Assembly: GCA_009693235.1 (NCBI GenBank)
Contig: SHXR01000034.1
Span: forward strand, 1-46,410
Length of the DNA: 46,410 nucleotides
Direction: 5' to 3'
DNA from: Betaproteobacteria bacterium
GTDB lineage: Bacteria; Pseudomonadota; Gammaproteobacteria; Burkholderiales; SG8-39
Shown: in pieces, positions 7,323 through 17,986 of the stretch
Numbering within the stretch: the stretch's first letter is position 1
How the letters are laid out: the number at the start of each line of letters is the position of its first letter
Notes under the pieces: model-generated
Database searches by the model: none
The model's input: the letters and a program-made list of their open reading frames with translations, nothing else
What the model was told of the DNA's origin: nothing
Translations under genes and position numbers: made by a program

Positions 7323-8659
7323 TTGGGCGCTAGAGATCCGGAGTTGGACGCCATCATTCAGCACCTTCGCGCAAGCGGTATCGCGACGGTGGCTGACCTC
7401 GCGCGTGCCATCGGCAGAAGCCAGCCATCGGTCTCCCGGCGCTTGCGGGAGCTTGTTGATCGGGTGGCCGTGTTGGGGCGGGGGCGCGCCGCGCTCGCTA
7501 CGGTCTTGCCGCGCCGATCCAGGGGTTCCCATCCCTTCAGCCGATTCTCTGGACCGACGAGACGGGTCGCATCGAGCAGGTCGGCACCCTCCAACATTTA
7601 GCCGGCGAATGGTTGCATGTCGAGATTGATCAGCTCGCACTCACCACCCGTGCCAAGCTGCCCTGGATGCTTGCACCGCTTAGGCTGCAGGGATTCCTAG
7701 GACGCACGCACGCCCATTCCCTTGCGGTCCAAGGTTTTGACCGCGACCCGGAGCGCTGGTCGCTCGAGCAGCAACTGCATGTGATCGTGCGCCATGTGAG
7801 TAACCCGTCCGGTGCGATCTCGATCGATGATCCGGCCGCATCCATCCGGACGATAGTGCCGGCCGACCGGAAACGGCGGCCGGCGGCCTACGAGCAGATC
7901 GTCTGCGATGTGGCGAAGACGCTGCAGGCCGGATCGTCCGCTGCCGGCGAACAAGCGAAGTTCCTCGCGGAAATTGACCAACCCGCTGGCGACGAACGAC
8001 TCGGGCAGCATGTGCTCGTCAAGTTTGCACCGCCGCGCGATTCACCCTTTGGCGAGCGCTGGAATGATCTGCTCCACGCCGAAGCGCTGGCGCTGCATGC
8101 CCTAACAGCGCACGGTATCGACGCTGCGACCGCACGGGTACTTGCTGCGCCGCAGCGCACGCTTCTCGAATCGGAGCGGTTTGATCGGGTCGGCACCCGT
8201 GGCACCCGCCATGTCGTTGCACTGGGTGCGATCCACGAAGCATTCGTGCCGGGTCCAACGCAGCATTGGGCGGCGACGTGCGATGTGCTGGCTCGTGCCA
8301 ATAGACTTCCAGCGGAGGATGCGCGCCACGTTCGTCTGCTGCGATCGTTTGGCCGGCTGATCGGCAACACCGATATGCATTTCGGCAATCTCAGCCTCTT
8401 CGTCGAGCGGCATGATCGCGCGCGCGGGCGCTTCCGTCTCGCGCCGGTGTACGACATGCTGCCGATGCGCTGGCGGCCGGATCCTTCCGCCGGGACATTG
8501 GACGATCTACCTTTCGAGCCCGAACCGATCGATCTGCAAGGTGAGGCCAGTCAGTGGGCGGTGGAATTTTGGGATGCAGTCGCGACCCACGCCGAGATCA
8601 GCCGACGTTTTCGTGCGCTCGCTCGCGCAATGCGCCAACGCCTTGGTCAGACGAGATAA
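7323..8659 (+). pseudogene. HipA-family kinase with N-terminal helix-turn-helix (YjjJ/HipH-like), frameshifted
   Basis: The N-terminal frame (from a TTG at 7323) encodes a winged-helix-type DNA-binding domain, IATVADLARAIGRSQPSVSRRL, then LGRGRAA. The rest lies in another frame from about 7496 (RYGLAAPIQGFPSLQPILW) to 8659. The two join into about 446 residues, the layout of E. coli YjjJ, an orphan HipA homologue with a fused HTH. The total length (1337 nt) is one base short of whole codons, and the break falls at the G-rich run 7476-7488. All kinase marks are present downstream: the HVLVKFAP lysine, LLESERFDR, the catalytic loop GNTDMHFGNLSLF and LAPVYDMLP. A single-base error would therefore restore an intact protein, and a downstream start could also yield a bare kinase. 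The start codon is weak and its ribosome site is unclear. The 3' end overlaps the convergent oxidoreductase gene by 62 bases. Confidence 0.82.
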
Positions 8660-11600
8660 TCGGCGCGCCCACCGCGATCGAACCGGCATTCGGGCGCGGC
8701 CCATCTTCCAATCCGGCCCGATCGAACTGCAGAGCAAGATCCTGCCACCCTGCCCGCGCCGCTACGATGCTGGCGAGCTTGAAGTGGCCATAGCCGCGAA
8801 TGCGATCCGGAACGCCCGCGATTTGAATTGCGATCGGCAGGTTCGCCGCTGACAAGCGGGGCAGCAGCGCTTCGATCATCGCCGCATAGTCGCCCACCAG
8901 CGCGCGTTCGGTGCGGCGCTCATGGGTCCAACCGAACACGTCAAACGGCATTCCACGCAGGCGCTTGCACATCGCAAGCAATCGCATCGCGGGCAGCAGC
9001 CAGCGCCCCAATTCAATTTTACGTGGCGCCTCGCCATGGCGGCCGGTACGTGCGATAAGGGGCGGTGCCATATGAAAGGAAAGACGCGACCAGCCGGAGA
9101 ATTGTTCGCGCAGCTGATTGGCGAACGCGCCATCGGTGTAGAGGCGGGCAACTTCGTACTCGTCTTTGTAAGCCATGAGCTTGGCGAACTGTCTTGCCAC
9201 GGCGGCGGTGAGCTTGAGTGGACCCGCCGGAACGATGGCTAACTCGGCGGCGCGCACTGCGTAGACGAGCGTGCGATAGCGGTTGACATAGGCTTGGTTC
9301 TGATACTGCGTGAGATGGCGCGCTCGCCGCTCGATGAGGCCATCGAGATCGTCCCAATCATTGCGAGCCGGCTGTGGTGTAACGGACCCGCCGGCGAGGC
9401 GGTCGAGGGCCGCAGGAGCCACCGCGGCAAGACGACCGAGCGCAAACGCGGTCTTGTTGAGATCGACCGCTACACTGTTCAAATCGAATGCACGCAGTAA
9501 TGCCGCCTCCGACACCGGGACGAGTCCGCTTTGCCAGCAAAAGCCGAGCATCACGATGTTGGCGGGCATCGTGTCACCGAGTAGTCGTTCGGCGATCGCT
9601 TGGGCATCGATCGTCGTGACGAAAGCATCGCCGGCCGCGTAGCGCATCTTCGCGAGCAGGGCCGGGGCGTGCAGCGTCGCATGCGGATCCAGCACAAAGT
9701 TCGCGGTGGCCAAGGCGTGGGTATTGGCGATGATCATCGTGCGACCTCGCTTGACCGTTTGCAACGCGTCGTTCGAGGCGCCAACCACCTTGTTGCAGGC
9801 GAGCAGACAGTCGGCCTGCTGCGTGTCGATGCGTACTTGATTCAGTGCGTCGGCGGTGAGCGCGAGACGGATATACGAGAGGACCACGCCGCCCTTCTGG
9901 GCAAAGCCGGTGAAATCGAGCACTGATGCTTGTTTGTTTTCGAGATGGGCGGCCATGGCGACCAGCGCGCCCACCGTGACAATGCCGGTGCCGCCCACAC
10001 CTGTTATCAACAAGTCGAACGGTCCGTTCCAATGCCATGCCGCGGGCGATGCAATCATCGCGATCTCGCGCGCCAGATCATCGTTCGTGAAGACGCTTTC
10101 CTCGTGTTTTCGCACGATCGCCCATGGACGGTCACGAAGCTCGGACAGAACCCGTTGATGCAAGAGAAATCCTTGTTGCACGCCGTTTGGTCGATCTGCC
10201 GCTTGCGACCCCAATCGGTTTCCACTGGAATGACGGCTAGGCAATTGGATTGCACACCACAGTCACCGCATCCTTCACACGCCGCCTCGTTGATGAATAC
10301 GCGTCGCGGTGGATCGGGAAATTCATTCTTCTTGCGACGCCGCCGTTTTTCTGCCGCGCAGGTCTGGTCAAAGATGAGCACGGTGACGCCGGCGATCTCG
10401 CGCAGTTCGCGCTGCACGGCATCGAGATCGCTGCGATGATGAAACGTCGTGCCGCGCGGGAATTCACCGTGGCGGTCGTTGAATTTTTCCGGCTCATCCG
10501 ACACCACGACGACCCGCTTGGCGCCTTCCGCTTCGACTTGGCGGGCGATCTCGGGAACGCCGATCTTGCCGTCGACCGCCTGGCCGCCCGTCATGGCGGC
10601 GGCATCGTTGTAGAGGATCTTGTAGGTCATCGTCGTGCCGGCCGCGATCGCCTGCCGAATCGCGAGATAGCCGGAGTGGTGATAGGTACCGTCACCAATG
10701 TTTTGGAAAATATGCTTCTCGGTGGTAAAGCGGGAGTGCGCAACCCAGTCGGCGCCTTCCCCGCCCATCTGTAGAAAACCGCCGGTCTCTCGATTCATCC
10801 AGGAGGCCATGAAGTGGCAGCCGATACCGGCGATGGCGCGCGAGCCTTCCGGCAATTTGGTCGAGGTGCTATGCGGGCAGCCCGCGCAGAAATACGGTGT
10901 GCGTTTAACGCCATCACCTTCGTTCGAAAGCAACTTCAGCATCGTGAAGTCGACCAGCAGATGCCGCCGGTCAAGCGCGGGATTCAGGCGCGCGAGCCAT
11001 GCCGCCACCACCGCGATCATCCGTGATGGGCGCAGCTCACCGATCAATGGCAACAGCGGTTCGCCTTGCGGCGCGAACTTGCCCGCGATCCGCGGTCGCT
11101 GCGTGTCGGGCCGCGCATAGAGCAGTTCCTTGAGTTGCTGTTCGACGATCGGCACCTTCTCCTCGATGACGAGGATTTCTTCCAGACCCTGCGCGAATTC
11201 GTCGATGCGCGTGGGTTCCAACGGCCAGACAAGTCCTACCTTGTAGAGGCGCACGCCGGCTGCCGACAGCGCATCCGGATCGAGGTCGAGGCGACGCAGG
11301 ACCTCCATGAAATCGAAATGCGCCTTGCCGACGGTGATGATGCCAAGCGTCGCGTTGGGACTCGACACGATATGGCGATCGATGGAATTGACGCGGGCAA
11401 ACGCGCGCGTTGCCTGGAGCTGCGCCGCCATGCGTTCCTCGATCGAGGCCGAGGGCACTTCAGGCCAGCGCGAATGGAGTCCACATGCAGGCGGTGTGTA
11501 CGGGACCGCCTGCTCGAACGCCAACAGCACGCGATCGAGATCCACGGTCATGCCGGATTCGACTACTTCAGAGATGGCTTTGAAGCCGACCCAGCATCCG

Positions 11601-12202
11601 GCAAAGCGCGACAGGGCCCAGCCATAGAGACCAAACTCAAGATACTCGGCGACATTGGCCGGATGCACGACCGGCATGCTCCAGGCCTGGAACGCGATGT
11701 CCGATTAATAGGGCATCGATGAGGAGACGCAACCATGATCATCGCCCACCACTACCAAGACCCCACCGCGAGGGCTTGAACCACTCGCATTGCCATGCTT
11801 GATGGCATCGCCCGCGCGATCGAGGCCGGGGCCTTTGCCATACCAAAGCGCATGCACGCCATCGACCGTACGCTTGGGATCCTTCTCGATCTGCTGCGTT
11901 CCCACGCAAGCCGCGGCGGCGAGATCCTCGTTGATCGCCGGCATGAACTCGATGTGGTGCGCATCCAGATGACGCTTCGCTTTCCAGAGCTGCTGGTCGA
12001 ACGCACCGAGGGGGCTGCCGCGATACCCGGAGACAAAACCGGCGGTGTTCCAACCGTGTGCAGCATCAAGCTGGCGCTGCATCAGCAGCAACCGGATCAG
12101 TGTCTGGATCCCGGTGAGAAAGACTTGTTCGGAGGTTGCAGTGAGATTGTCTGCGAGCTGGTAGCCGGTGCGAATCGGGATGAAATGGGTGACCGCGGAC
12201 AT
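8598..12202 (-). pseudogene. Indolepyruvate ferredoxin oxidoreductase, fused alpha/beta form, broken by a stop codon and a frameshift
   Basis: The fused enzyme (about 1,200 residues) oxidatively decarboxylates aryl-pyruvates from aromatic amino acids to acyl-CoA. Segment 1 (12202-11705) is the N-terminal thiamine-diphosphate part and ends at an in-frame TAA (11707-11705), where the family has MPHQSD. Segment 2 continues in the same frame from DIAFQAWSMPVVHPANVAE and carries CAGCPHSTSTKLPEGS, the TPP-binding YNDAAAMTGGQAVDG and a ferredoxin-like domain with CEGCGDCG and CNKDFSCINGFCPSF. After VTVHG the frame changes at a C run (10121-10123, plus strand), where one missing base would restore HGAIVRKHEESV. 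Segment 3 holds the gamma domain (ITGVGGTGIVTVGAL, DFTGFAQKGGVVLSYIRL) and the long C-terminal domain. A strong AGGAGGT precedes the ATG at 12202. Two independent lesions suggest real loss of function. Confidence 0.9.
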
Positions 12203-12218
12203 GACACCTCCTGGTAAT

Positions 12219-12244
12219 GGGGTGTGCAGTGGGGGTGTGCAGTG
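12219..12244. repeat. Perfect 13-bp tandem repeat in a divergent intergenic region
   Basis: GGGGTGTGCAGTG occurs twice in direct succession (12219-12231 and 12232-12244). It starts 17 bases beyond the ATG of the minus-strand oxidoreductase, within the 169-bp gap to the MFS gene. It could be a direct-repeat operator or a chance slippage duplication. The rest of the gap has no gene I can recognise. Confidence 0.6.
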
Positions 12245-12371
12245 AAGCCGGCAGTTTAGACCCGATTTTATTGGCCGCTGTACGCTTGGCGTCTACCCCG
12301 TCACAATTGGTCACGATGATGCAAATGCAAAGGCCCTTCCGCCGTAGCGATATGATCGGCCGCGTCCTACC

Positions 12372-13571
12372 TTGGTAGACGAAGCCGCGGCACGCGCTGG
12401 CCGACGCGATGCTGCCCGCAAGGCGGCGCTACTCTCCGTCGCGACGCTGACCGTCTCCTCCACGATGGTGATTGCACCGTCGCTCCCGGCGATGGCGAGC
12501 GCTTATGCCGGCACGCCCAATGCGGAGCTGCTGGTGAAGCTCACGCTCACCATGCCTGCGATTGCCATCGCGATCTTTGCGCCGATGGCAGGCTGGGTCA
12601 TCGATCGTTATGGCCGCTTGCCGATGCTCTATGCGAGCATGGTGCTATTCGGCGTGGCGGGCGTAAGCGGTTATTTTCTCGATGATCTTTATCTATTGCT
12701 CGCCAGCCGCCTCGTCCTTGGTATGGGTATCGCAGGCAGCATGACCACGCTCAACACGCTTGCGGGCGACTATTTCACCAGCGAATCGCGCGGCAACTTC
12801 GCCGGTCTGCAATCGATGGTGATGTCGTTCGGCGCCATGTTGTTGGTGGGCGTTGCCGGTTTCATCGCGGACTACGATTGGCGTTATCCGTTTTTGCTTT
12901 ATGCGTACAGCTGGCTGCTTATTCCCCTGGTTGCGCCCTTCTTGACGGAGCCGACCCGCATCGAGCGTGATGCCGCGGCCGCCGGCAACGAGCCCCTGCC
13001 GGTCAAGGAACTTGCGGGCGCCTATGTGCTTGGCTGGTTTTCGGCGGTCATGTTCTACATGGTGGCCTCGCAGCTCCCATTCCTGATTCGAGAACGGGGC
13101 ATCGAGAGCGGTCTGTTGCTTGGTCTTGCGGTCGGGCTGGTGCAACTGTTCGCGGCGGGCGGCTCGATAATGCATGCTAGAGTGAAACGAAATCGTGGGT
13201 TTCTCGCGGTCTATGCCATCGCATTCGTTTTGATGGCGGCGGGCTATGGATTGATCTGGCTCACGACGAGCTACGCGGTGGTGTTGATCAGCGCGGCGAT
13301 CGTCGGTATCGGCGTAGGATTCTTCTTCCCGAATAGCACGCTATGGGTATTGATGATTGCGCCACCCCGCATGCGCGGACGGTGTGCCGGGGGATTATCG
13401 GCGTCGCTCAATTTCGGGCAATTTGCATCGCCGATCGTGGTGCAGCCAATCGTCGCAGCCGTGGGCCTTGGCGGAGCGTTTGGTGTTTCCGCCGGCACGT
13501 TATTGGGTATGGCTGTGGCGCTGTGGATAGCGCCGTCCCTATTTGGCGCGCGTAATGCAAAGGGTGGTTGA
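12372..13571 (+). CDS. Major facilitator superfamily transporter
   Basis: A 399-residue inner-membrane carrier with about twelve hydrophobic helices. The loop 2-3 signature is clear (GWVIDRYGRLPMLY, the GxxxDRxGRR motif), and a second, weaker version follows helix 8 (MHARVKRNRG). The N-terminal SSTMVIAPSLPAMASAYAG resembles multidrug and sugar-type members. The start is uncertain: the open frame begins with a TTG at 12372 and no good ribosome site precedes it. A Met at about residue 28 would cut into the first helix, so the TTG is retained. The stop (13569-13571) is followed one base later by the DAHP synthase ATG, so the two genes are probably one operon. The substrate is unknown; an aromatic metabolite would fit the neighbours (inference). 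Confidence 0.87.
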   Translation: MVDEAAARAGRRDAARKAALLSVATLTVSSTMVIAPSLPAMASAYAGTPNAELLVKLTLTMPAIAIAIFAPMAGWVIDRYGRLPMLYASMVLFGVAGVSGYFLDDLYLLLASRLVLGMGIAGSMTTLNTLAGDYFTSESRGNFAGLQSMVMSFGAMLLVGVAGFIADYDWRYPFLLYAYSWLLIPLVAPFLTEPTRIERDAAAAGNEPLPVKELAGAYVLGWFSAVMFYMVASQLPFLIRERGIESGLLLGLAVGLVQLFAAGGSIMHARVKRNRGFLAVYAIAFVLMAAGYGLIWLTTSYAVVLISAAIVGIGVGFFFPNSTLWVLMIAPPRMRGRCAGGLSASLNFGQFASPIVVQPIVAAVGLGGAFGVSAGTLLGMAVALWIAPSLFGARNAKGG

Positions 13572-13572
13572 G

Positions 13573-14660
13573 ATGACCGAATCACGAACCTCGCTGGAAG
13601 CGCTCCTCAACAACGTCAACGTCGCGGAGATGATAAAAATTTCCTCGCCTGCGGAGGTTCATGAGCGCGTGCCACTCACCGACACCGCGGCCAGAACCGT
13701 GTTGGACGGACGAAGCGATCTGCGCGCGATTCTGCAACGCACCGATCGCCGCTTGTTCGTGGTGGTGGGACCCTGCTCCATCCACGATCCGGTTGCAGCG
13801 CTCGACTATGCCCGTCGCTTGCGGCAGTTGGCAGAGGAAGTCCGGGACACCTTGGTGCTCGTCATGCGCGTCTACTTCGGGAAGCCGCGCACCTCGGTTG
13901 GATGGAAAGGATTCATCAACGACCCGGCGATGGATGATTCCTTTCGGATTGATGAGGGCATCATCAAGGCGCGCGAGCTGTTGCGCGCATTGGCCGAGAT
14001 GGGACTGTCCACCGGATCGGAAGCACTGGACCCGATCTGCCCGCAATACCTGTCGGATCTCATCACGTGGTACGCGATTGGCGCCCGCACGACCGAATCG
14101 CAGACGCATCGCGAGATGGCAGCGGCCTGTCGGCGCCGGTCGGCTTCAAGAACGGTACCGACGGTGGACTGGATGTTGCGGTGAACGCGATCAAGTCGGC
14201 CGCGCAGCCGCACGCGTTTCTTGGCGTGAATCAGTCCGGTGCGACATGCGTCGTCCGCTCGAAAGGCAATGCACATGGTCACCTGGTGCTGCGTGGTGGT
14301 GGCGGGCGACCCAACTACGATACCGTCAGCGTGCGGCTGGCCGAGCAAGCGTTGCAAAAGGCGAAGCTCGCGACCAATATTGTCGTCGACTGTTCGCATG
14401 CCAATTCGATGAAGGACCCCACGCTGCAACCGCTCGTGTTCGCCGATTGCGTGCATCAGATTGTCGAGGACAACCGCTCAATCGTCGGGCTTATGCTTGA
14501 ATCCAATATCAATGCGGGTAGTCAGAATATTCCAGCGGATCGCTCGCAGTTGCAATACGGCGTGTCAGTGACCGACCCCTGTATCGATTGGGGCGCCACG
14601 GAAGAGTTGTTGCGCCGCGCACATCGGACCCTCAAGCCTGTCTTGGCAGCGCGTGCCTGA
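13573..14660 (+). pseudogene. 3-deoxy-7-phosphoheptulonate (DAHP) synthase, class I AroG/AroF type, frameshifted
   Basis: DAHP synthase condenses phosphoenolpyruvate and erythrose 4-phosphate, the first step of the shikimate pathway. The first frame runs from MTESRTSLEALLNN (ATG 13573) through VVVGPCSIHDPVAALDYA, RVYFGKPRTSVGWKGFINDP and GARTTESQTHREMA. The second resumes in another frame with SGLSAPVGFKNGTDGGLDVA, VNQSGATCVVRSKGN, HLVLRGGGGRPNY, VVDCSHANSMKD and VGLMLESNINAGSQ. The break is at about 14117-14123, where GCAGCGGC would need one more A to read GCA-AGC-GGC. Total length 1088 nt equals 363 codons minus one base, so a single deletion explains everything. All active-site blocks are otherwise intact, making a sequencing error or a very recent mutation likely. 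It is coupled to the upstream MFS gene. Confidence 0.92.
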
Positions 14661-14687
14661 CCAAACATTTGATTGTGGAGATGGATG

Positions 14688-15854
14688 ATGAGTACAGCCA
14701 CGACTCGACCAACGCCTTTCAATCTTTCCATTGACGATGCGGTGCTGAGTGATCTGCGCGATCGCCTCGCCCGCACCCGCTGGCCCGATGAGCCGCCTTT
14801 GGAACCCTGGTCCACCGGAGCAAGCGTCGATTATATGAAGACGCTCGTCGACTATTGGGGCCGCGACTTTGATTGGCGAGAACATGAAGCCGCGATCAAT
14901 GGCTTACGTCAATTCAAGGTTGCACTCGGTGGCATCGATCTGCATTTCATCCACGAAGAGGGCAAGGGTCCAAACCCCATGCCGCTCATTTTGTCGCATG
15001 GATGGCCAGGATCCATCATCGAATTCCTGCAAGTGATTCCGATGCTCACCGACCCGGCTCGCTTTGGCGGTAATCCGCGCGATGCTTTTACCGTTGTCGC
15101 ACCGTCGTTGCCCGGTTACACGCTGTCGTTCAAACCCGGGCAGCAGCGTTTCGGTGTCGAGGAGATCGGCGAACTATTTGCGCAACTGATGACGGACGTC
15201 TTGGGCTATCAACGATTCGGTGCGCAGGGCGGCGATTGGGGTGCATTTGTCACCTCACGTCTTGGCTACCAATTTCCGGATCGCATGATCGGCATTCACC
15301 TAAATATGCTCGCCGTGCGCCGCGATCCCAAGATGCTGGTCAACCCGACCGCTGATGAAAAAGTATTCATCAATCAGCTCAATCACTTTCTGAAGGAAGA
15401 AACCGGCTATCAGTGGATCCAAGGCACAAAGCCGCAGACGCTGGCATTCGGTCTGAATGATTCACCGGCGGGCCTGGCCGCGTGGATCGTCGAGAAGTTC
15501 CGCACCTGGACCGATGGCGGCGGTGTCATCGAAAATGCGGTGTCGCGCGATGCGATGCTGACTAACATCACGTTGTACTGGGCCACCAGTGCGATCGGTT
15601 CATCATTCTGGCCTTACTACTCGCGCATGCATCGCCCGTGGCCGATCCCCGAGGGTGGCACGATCAGCGTGCCGACCGGCTATGTGGAATTCCCGCGCGA
15701 TATTCTGCGCCCACCCCGTTCGGTTGCTGAAGGCATCTACAAGAACATTCAACGCTGGACGGTGGCAAAGAAAGGCGGGCACTTCGCCGCGCTCGAACAG
15801 CCGGAGGTGTTGGTGCGCGAAGTACGCGAATTTTTCCGGCCGTTGCGAGGATGA
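14688..15854 (+). CDS. Epoxide hydrolase (EHN domain, alpha/beta hydrolase fold)
   Basis: A 388-residue epoxide hydrolase of the microsomal type. The N-terminal EHN domain is seen in FNLSIDDAVLSDLRDRLART-type sequence and in VDYMKTLVDYWGRDFDW. The hydrolase core follows with the oxyanion motif HGWP (104-107), nucleophile D183 in GAQGGDWGAF, the lid tyrosine region, and a C-terminal catalytic His in KKGGHFAALEQP. These enzymes open epoxides to diols by a covalent alkyl-enzyme intermediate. Two adjacent ATGs (14685 and 14688) are possible; 14688 has the better spacing from GGAG at 14677-14680. It begins 27 bases after the DAHP synthase stop and is followed after 4 bases by the DODA-type gene, forming an operon with the acyl-CoA ligase. 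Confidence 0.93.
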   Translation: MSTATTRPTPFNLSIDDAVLSDLRDRLARTRWPDEPPLEPWSTGASVDYMKTLVDYWGRDFDWREHEAAINGLRQFKVALGGIDLHFIHEEGKGPNPMPLILSHGWPGSIIEFLQVIPMLTDPARFGGNPRDAFTVVAPSLPGYTLSFKPGQQRFGVEEIGELFAQLMTDVLGYQRFGAQGGDWGAFVTSRLGYQFPDRMIGIHLNMLAVRRDPKMLVNPTADEKVFINQLNHFLKEETGYQWIQGTKPQTLAFGLNDSPAGLAAWIVEKFRTWTDGGGVIENAVSRDAMLTNITLYWATSAIGSSFWPYYSRMHRPWPIPEGGTISVPTGYVEFPRDILRPPRSVAEGIYKNIQRWTVAKKGGHFAALEQPEVLVREVREFFRPLRG

Positions 15855-15858
15855 GATC

Positions 15859-16200
15859 ATGAGTGCTGCAGCAATCAACATTACCGGCTATCACGCCCAC
15901 ATCTACTACGACCCCGCCACACGCGAGATCGCCGCCCGCGTTCGTGAAGGGCTTGGCGCGCACTTCGAGGTGCGCCTTGGTCGCTGGCACGACAAGCCGG
16001 TCGGTCCGCATCCGATCTCGATGTATCAGGTGGCATTCGCGGTCGACGAATTTCCGCGTGTCGTACCCTGGCTCATGCTTCATCGTGAAAGGCTCGATGT
16101 GCTGGTGCATCCGGAAACCGGCGATGATGTGATCGACCATACCGATCATGCGTTGTGGCTGGGAGAGAAGCTCGAATTGAATATCGACGCGCTGCGGTAG
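15859..16200 (+). CDS. DOPA 4,5-dioxygenase (DODA) family protein
   Basis: A 113-residue small protein of the DOPA 4,5-dioxygenase-like family (Dopa_DODA). The family has three conserved histidine-containing segments, all visible here: YHAHIYYDP near the N-terminus, [12 protein letters not shown] in the middle and [20 protein letters not shown] near the C-terminus. Family members are metal-dependent extradiol-type enzymes or are unassigned, and the substrate here is not known. The ATG at 15859 is chosen because the reading frame upstream belongs to the shadow of the epoxide hydrolase gene; GAGGATGAGATC precedes it. It lies between the epoxide hydrolase and an AMP-forming ligase, so it probably contributes to breakdown of an aromatic or unsaturated compound (inference). 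Confidence 0.85.
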   Translation: MSAAAINITGYHAHIYYDPATREIAARVREGLGAHFEVRLGRWHDKPVGPHPISMYQVAFAVDEFPRVVPWLMLHRERLDVLVHPETGDDVIDHTDHALWLGEKLELNIDALR

Positions 16201-16240
16201 AGTGAAGGACGCATTGTTCCGGTATTTTGAGGAGGAGACC

Positions 16241-17935
16241 ATGGCTGGACCCAACCTGAGCTATGTGCACGGCGCGGTCGACACGCCGCTCATCGGTGAG
16301 ACGATCGGCAATCATTTTGCGCGCAGCGTGGTGCGCTGGGGCGAGCGGCCCGCACTGATCGTGCGCCAGCAGGGTGTGCGTTGGAGTTACGCAGAGCTTG
16401 GCGCACGAGTCGATGCGCTGGCCGCCGGCTTGCTTGCGCTTGGGCTGGAGCCAGGTGACCGGGTCGCGATCTGGTCGCCGAACAACGCCGAATGGGTGGT
16501 CACGCAGTTCGCCACTGCGAAAGCCGGCTTGATTCTGGTGAATATCAACCCGGCGTATCGATTATCGGAATTGGAATACGCCTTGAACAAGGTGGGCTGC
16601 CGCGCGCTGATCAGCGCAACCGCGTTCAAAGCGAGCGACTACATGGGCATGATCAACACACTGGCGCCGGAGCTTGCGACGTCGCTACCCGGGAAGCTGA
16701 ACGCGGTGAAGTTCCCCAGCCTGCGAACGGTGATCCAGATCGGAAGCCGCACCGTGCCTGGTGCGCTCAGTTTCGAAGCGGTTACGGCAATGGGTGGTGT
16801 GGAGCAGCGCGCGCAGCTCGCGGCACTGGCTGGGACGCTGCAGTTCGATGATGCGATCAACATTCAGTTCACATCGGGCACCACCGGCATGCCAAAGGGA
16901 GCGACGCTCACCCATCACAACATCCTGAACAACGGATTTTCCCTGGGTGAGGTCATGCGCTTCACCGATCAAGACAAGGTGTGTATTCCGGTGCCGCTGT
17001 ATCACTGCTTTGGCATGGTGATCGGCAATCTTGCCTGCATCACGCACGGCGCGGCGATGGTGTTCCCGGGCGAGGGGTTTGATCCGCTCGCTACCTTGCA
17101 AACCGTGGCCGAGGAACGCTGCACCGCGCTCTATGGGGTGCCAACGATGTTCATTGCCCAATTGGAGCATCCTGATTTTCACAAGTTCGACCTCTCAAGC
17201 CTGCGCACCGGGATGATGGCGGGCTCGCCTTGCCCAATCGAGGTGATGCGCCGCGCGGTCGAGACGATGCATCTTGGCGAAATTACGATCGGCTATGGCA
17301 TGACCGAGACGAGCCCGGTCAGCTTTCAGACCAAGATCGGCGATCCTATCGAACGACAGGTGTCCACGGTCGGACGGGTGCATCCGCATGTCGAGGTGAA
17401 AATCGTCGATGCCGTAGGCCGCATCGTGCCGCGCGGAACGGCCGGGGAGCTTTGCACGCGCGGCTATTCGGTGATGCTGGGCTATTGGGATGATGCGGAA
17501 CGCACCGCCCAGGCGATCGATCGGGCGGGGTGGATGCACACCGGCGATCTGGCCACGATTGACGCCGAAGGGTTCTGCAACATCGTCGGTCGGATCAAGG
17601 ATCTCGTGATCCGCGGCGGCGAGAACGTGTATCCGCGCGAGGTCGAGGAGTTTCTCTATCGCCATCCGAGAATCCAGGAGGTGCAGGTGTTCGGTGTGCC
17701 GGATCCAAAATTCGGCGAAGAACTTTGCGCGTGGGTGAAGCCGCGATCGGGCGAAACGCTGACGGAGCATGACGTGCGCGAATTCTGTCGCGGCCAGATC
17801 GCACATTACAAGATTCCGCGCTACGTTCTATTCGTCGAGGAATTCCCGATGACGGTGACCGGCAAGATGCAGAAATTTTTGATGCGAGAGCGCATGATCG
17901 CAGAGCTTGGCATCAAGGAAGTTGCCACTGCGTAG
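16241..17935 (+). CDS. AMP-forming acyl-CoA synthetase (fatty-acid/aryl acid--CoA ligase)
   Basis: A 564-residue ANL-superfamily adenylate-forming enzyme. Visible core motifs are the P-loop [11 protein letters not shown] (about residue 210), [10 protein letters not shown] (A5), [12 protein letters not shown] (A7), the hinge [22 protein letters not shown] (A8, broken here by the linker), and the catalytic lysine in VTGKMQKF near the end. The order and length match FadD-like medium-chain or aryl acyl-CoA ligases. The ATG at 16241 is preferred over a GTG at 16202 because GAGGAGGAG stands just ahead of it. It is the third gene of the epoxide hydrolase operon and would activate a carboxylic acid for further oxidation. 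Exact chain or ring specificity cannot be read from the sequence. Confidence 0.93.
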   Translation: MAGPNLSYVHGAVDTPLIGETIGNHFARSVVRWGERPALIVRQQGVRWSYAELGARVDALAAGLLALGLEPGDRVAIWSPNNAEWVVTQFATAKAGLILVNINPAYRLSELEYALNKVGCRALISATAFKASDYMGMINTLAPELATSLPGKLNAVKFPSLRTVIQIGSRTVPGALSFEAVTAMGGVEQRAQLAALAGTLQFDDAINIQFTSGTTGMPKGATLTHHNILNNGFSLGEVMRFTDQDKVCIPVPLYHCFGMVIGNLACITHGAAMVFPGEGFDPLATLQTVAEERCTALYGVPTMFIAQLEHPDFHKFDLSSLRTGMMAGSPCPIEVMRRAVETMHLGEITIGYGMTETSPVSFQTKIGDPIERQVSTVGRVHPHVEVKIVDAVGRIVPRGTAGELCTRGYSVMLGYWDDAERTAQAIDRAGWMHTGDLATIDAEGFCNIVGRIKDLVIRGGENVYPREVEEFLYRHPRIQEVQVFGVPDPKFGEELCAWVKPRSGETLTEHDVREFCRGQIAHYKIPRYVLFVEEFPMTVTGKMQKFLMRERMIAELGIKEVATA

Positions 17936-17963
17936 CGCGCGGGGCCGGGGGAGACCCAGGGAA

Positions 17964-17986
17964 TAGCTTAATCAGAGTTTCCCTAA
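17964..17986. repeat. Solitary IS5-type terminal repeat with CTAA
   Basis: CTTAATCAGAGTTTCC (17967-17982) followed by CTAA (17983-17986) matches the right end of the miniature element at 29691-29787. Over 23 bases starting TAGCTTAATC there is one mismatch. No partner end is found in the short gap to the left, so this is a remnant. The CTAA supplies the stop codon (TAG on the minus strand) of the flavin monooxygenase. Confidence 0.7.
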
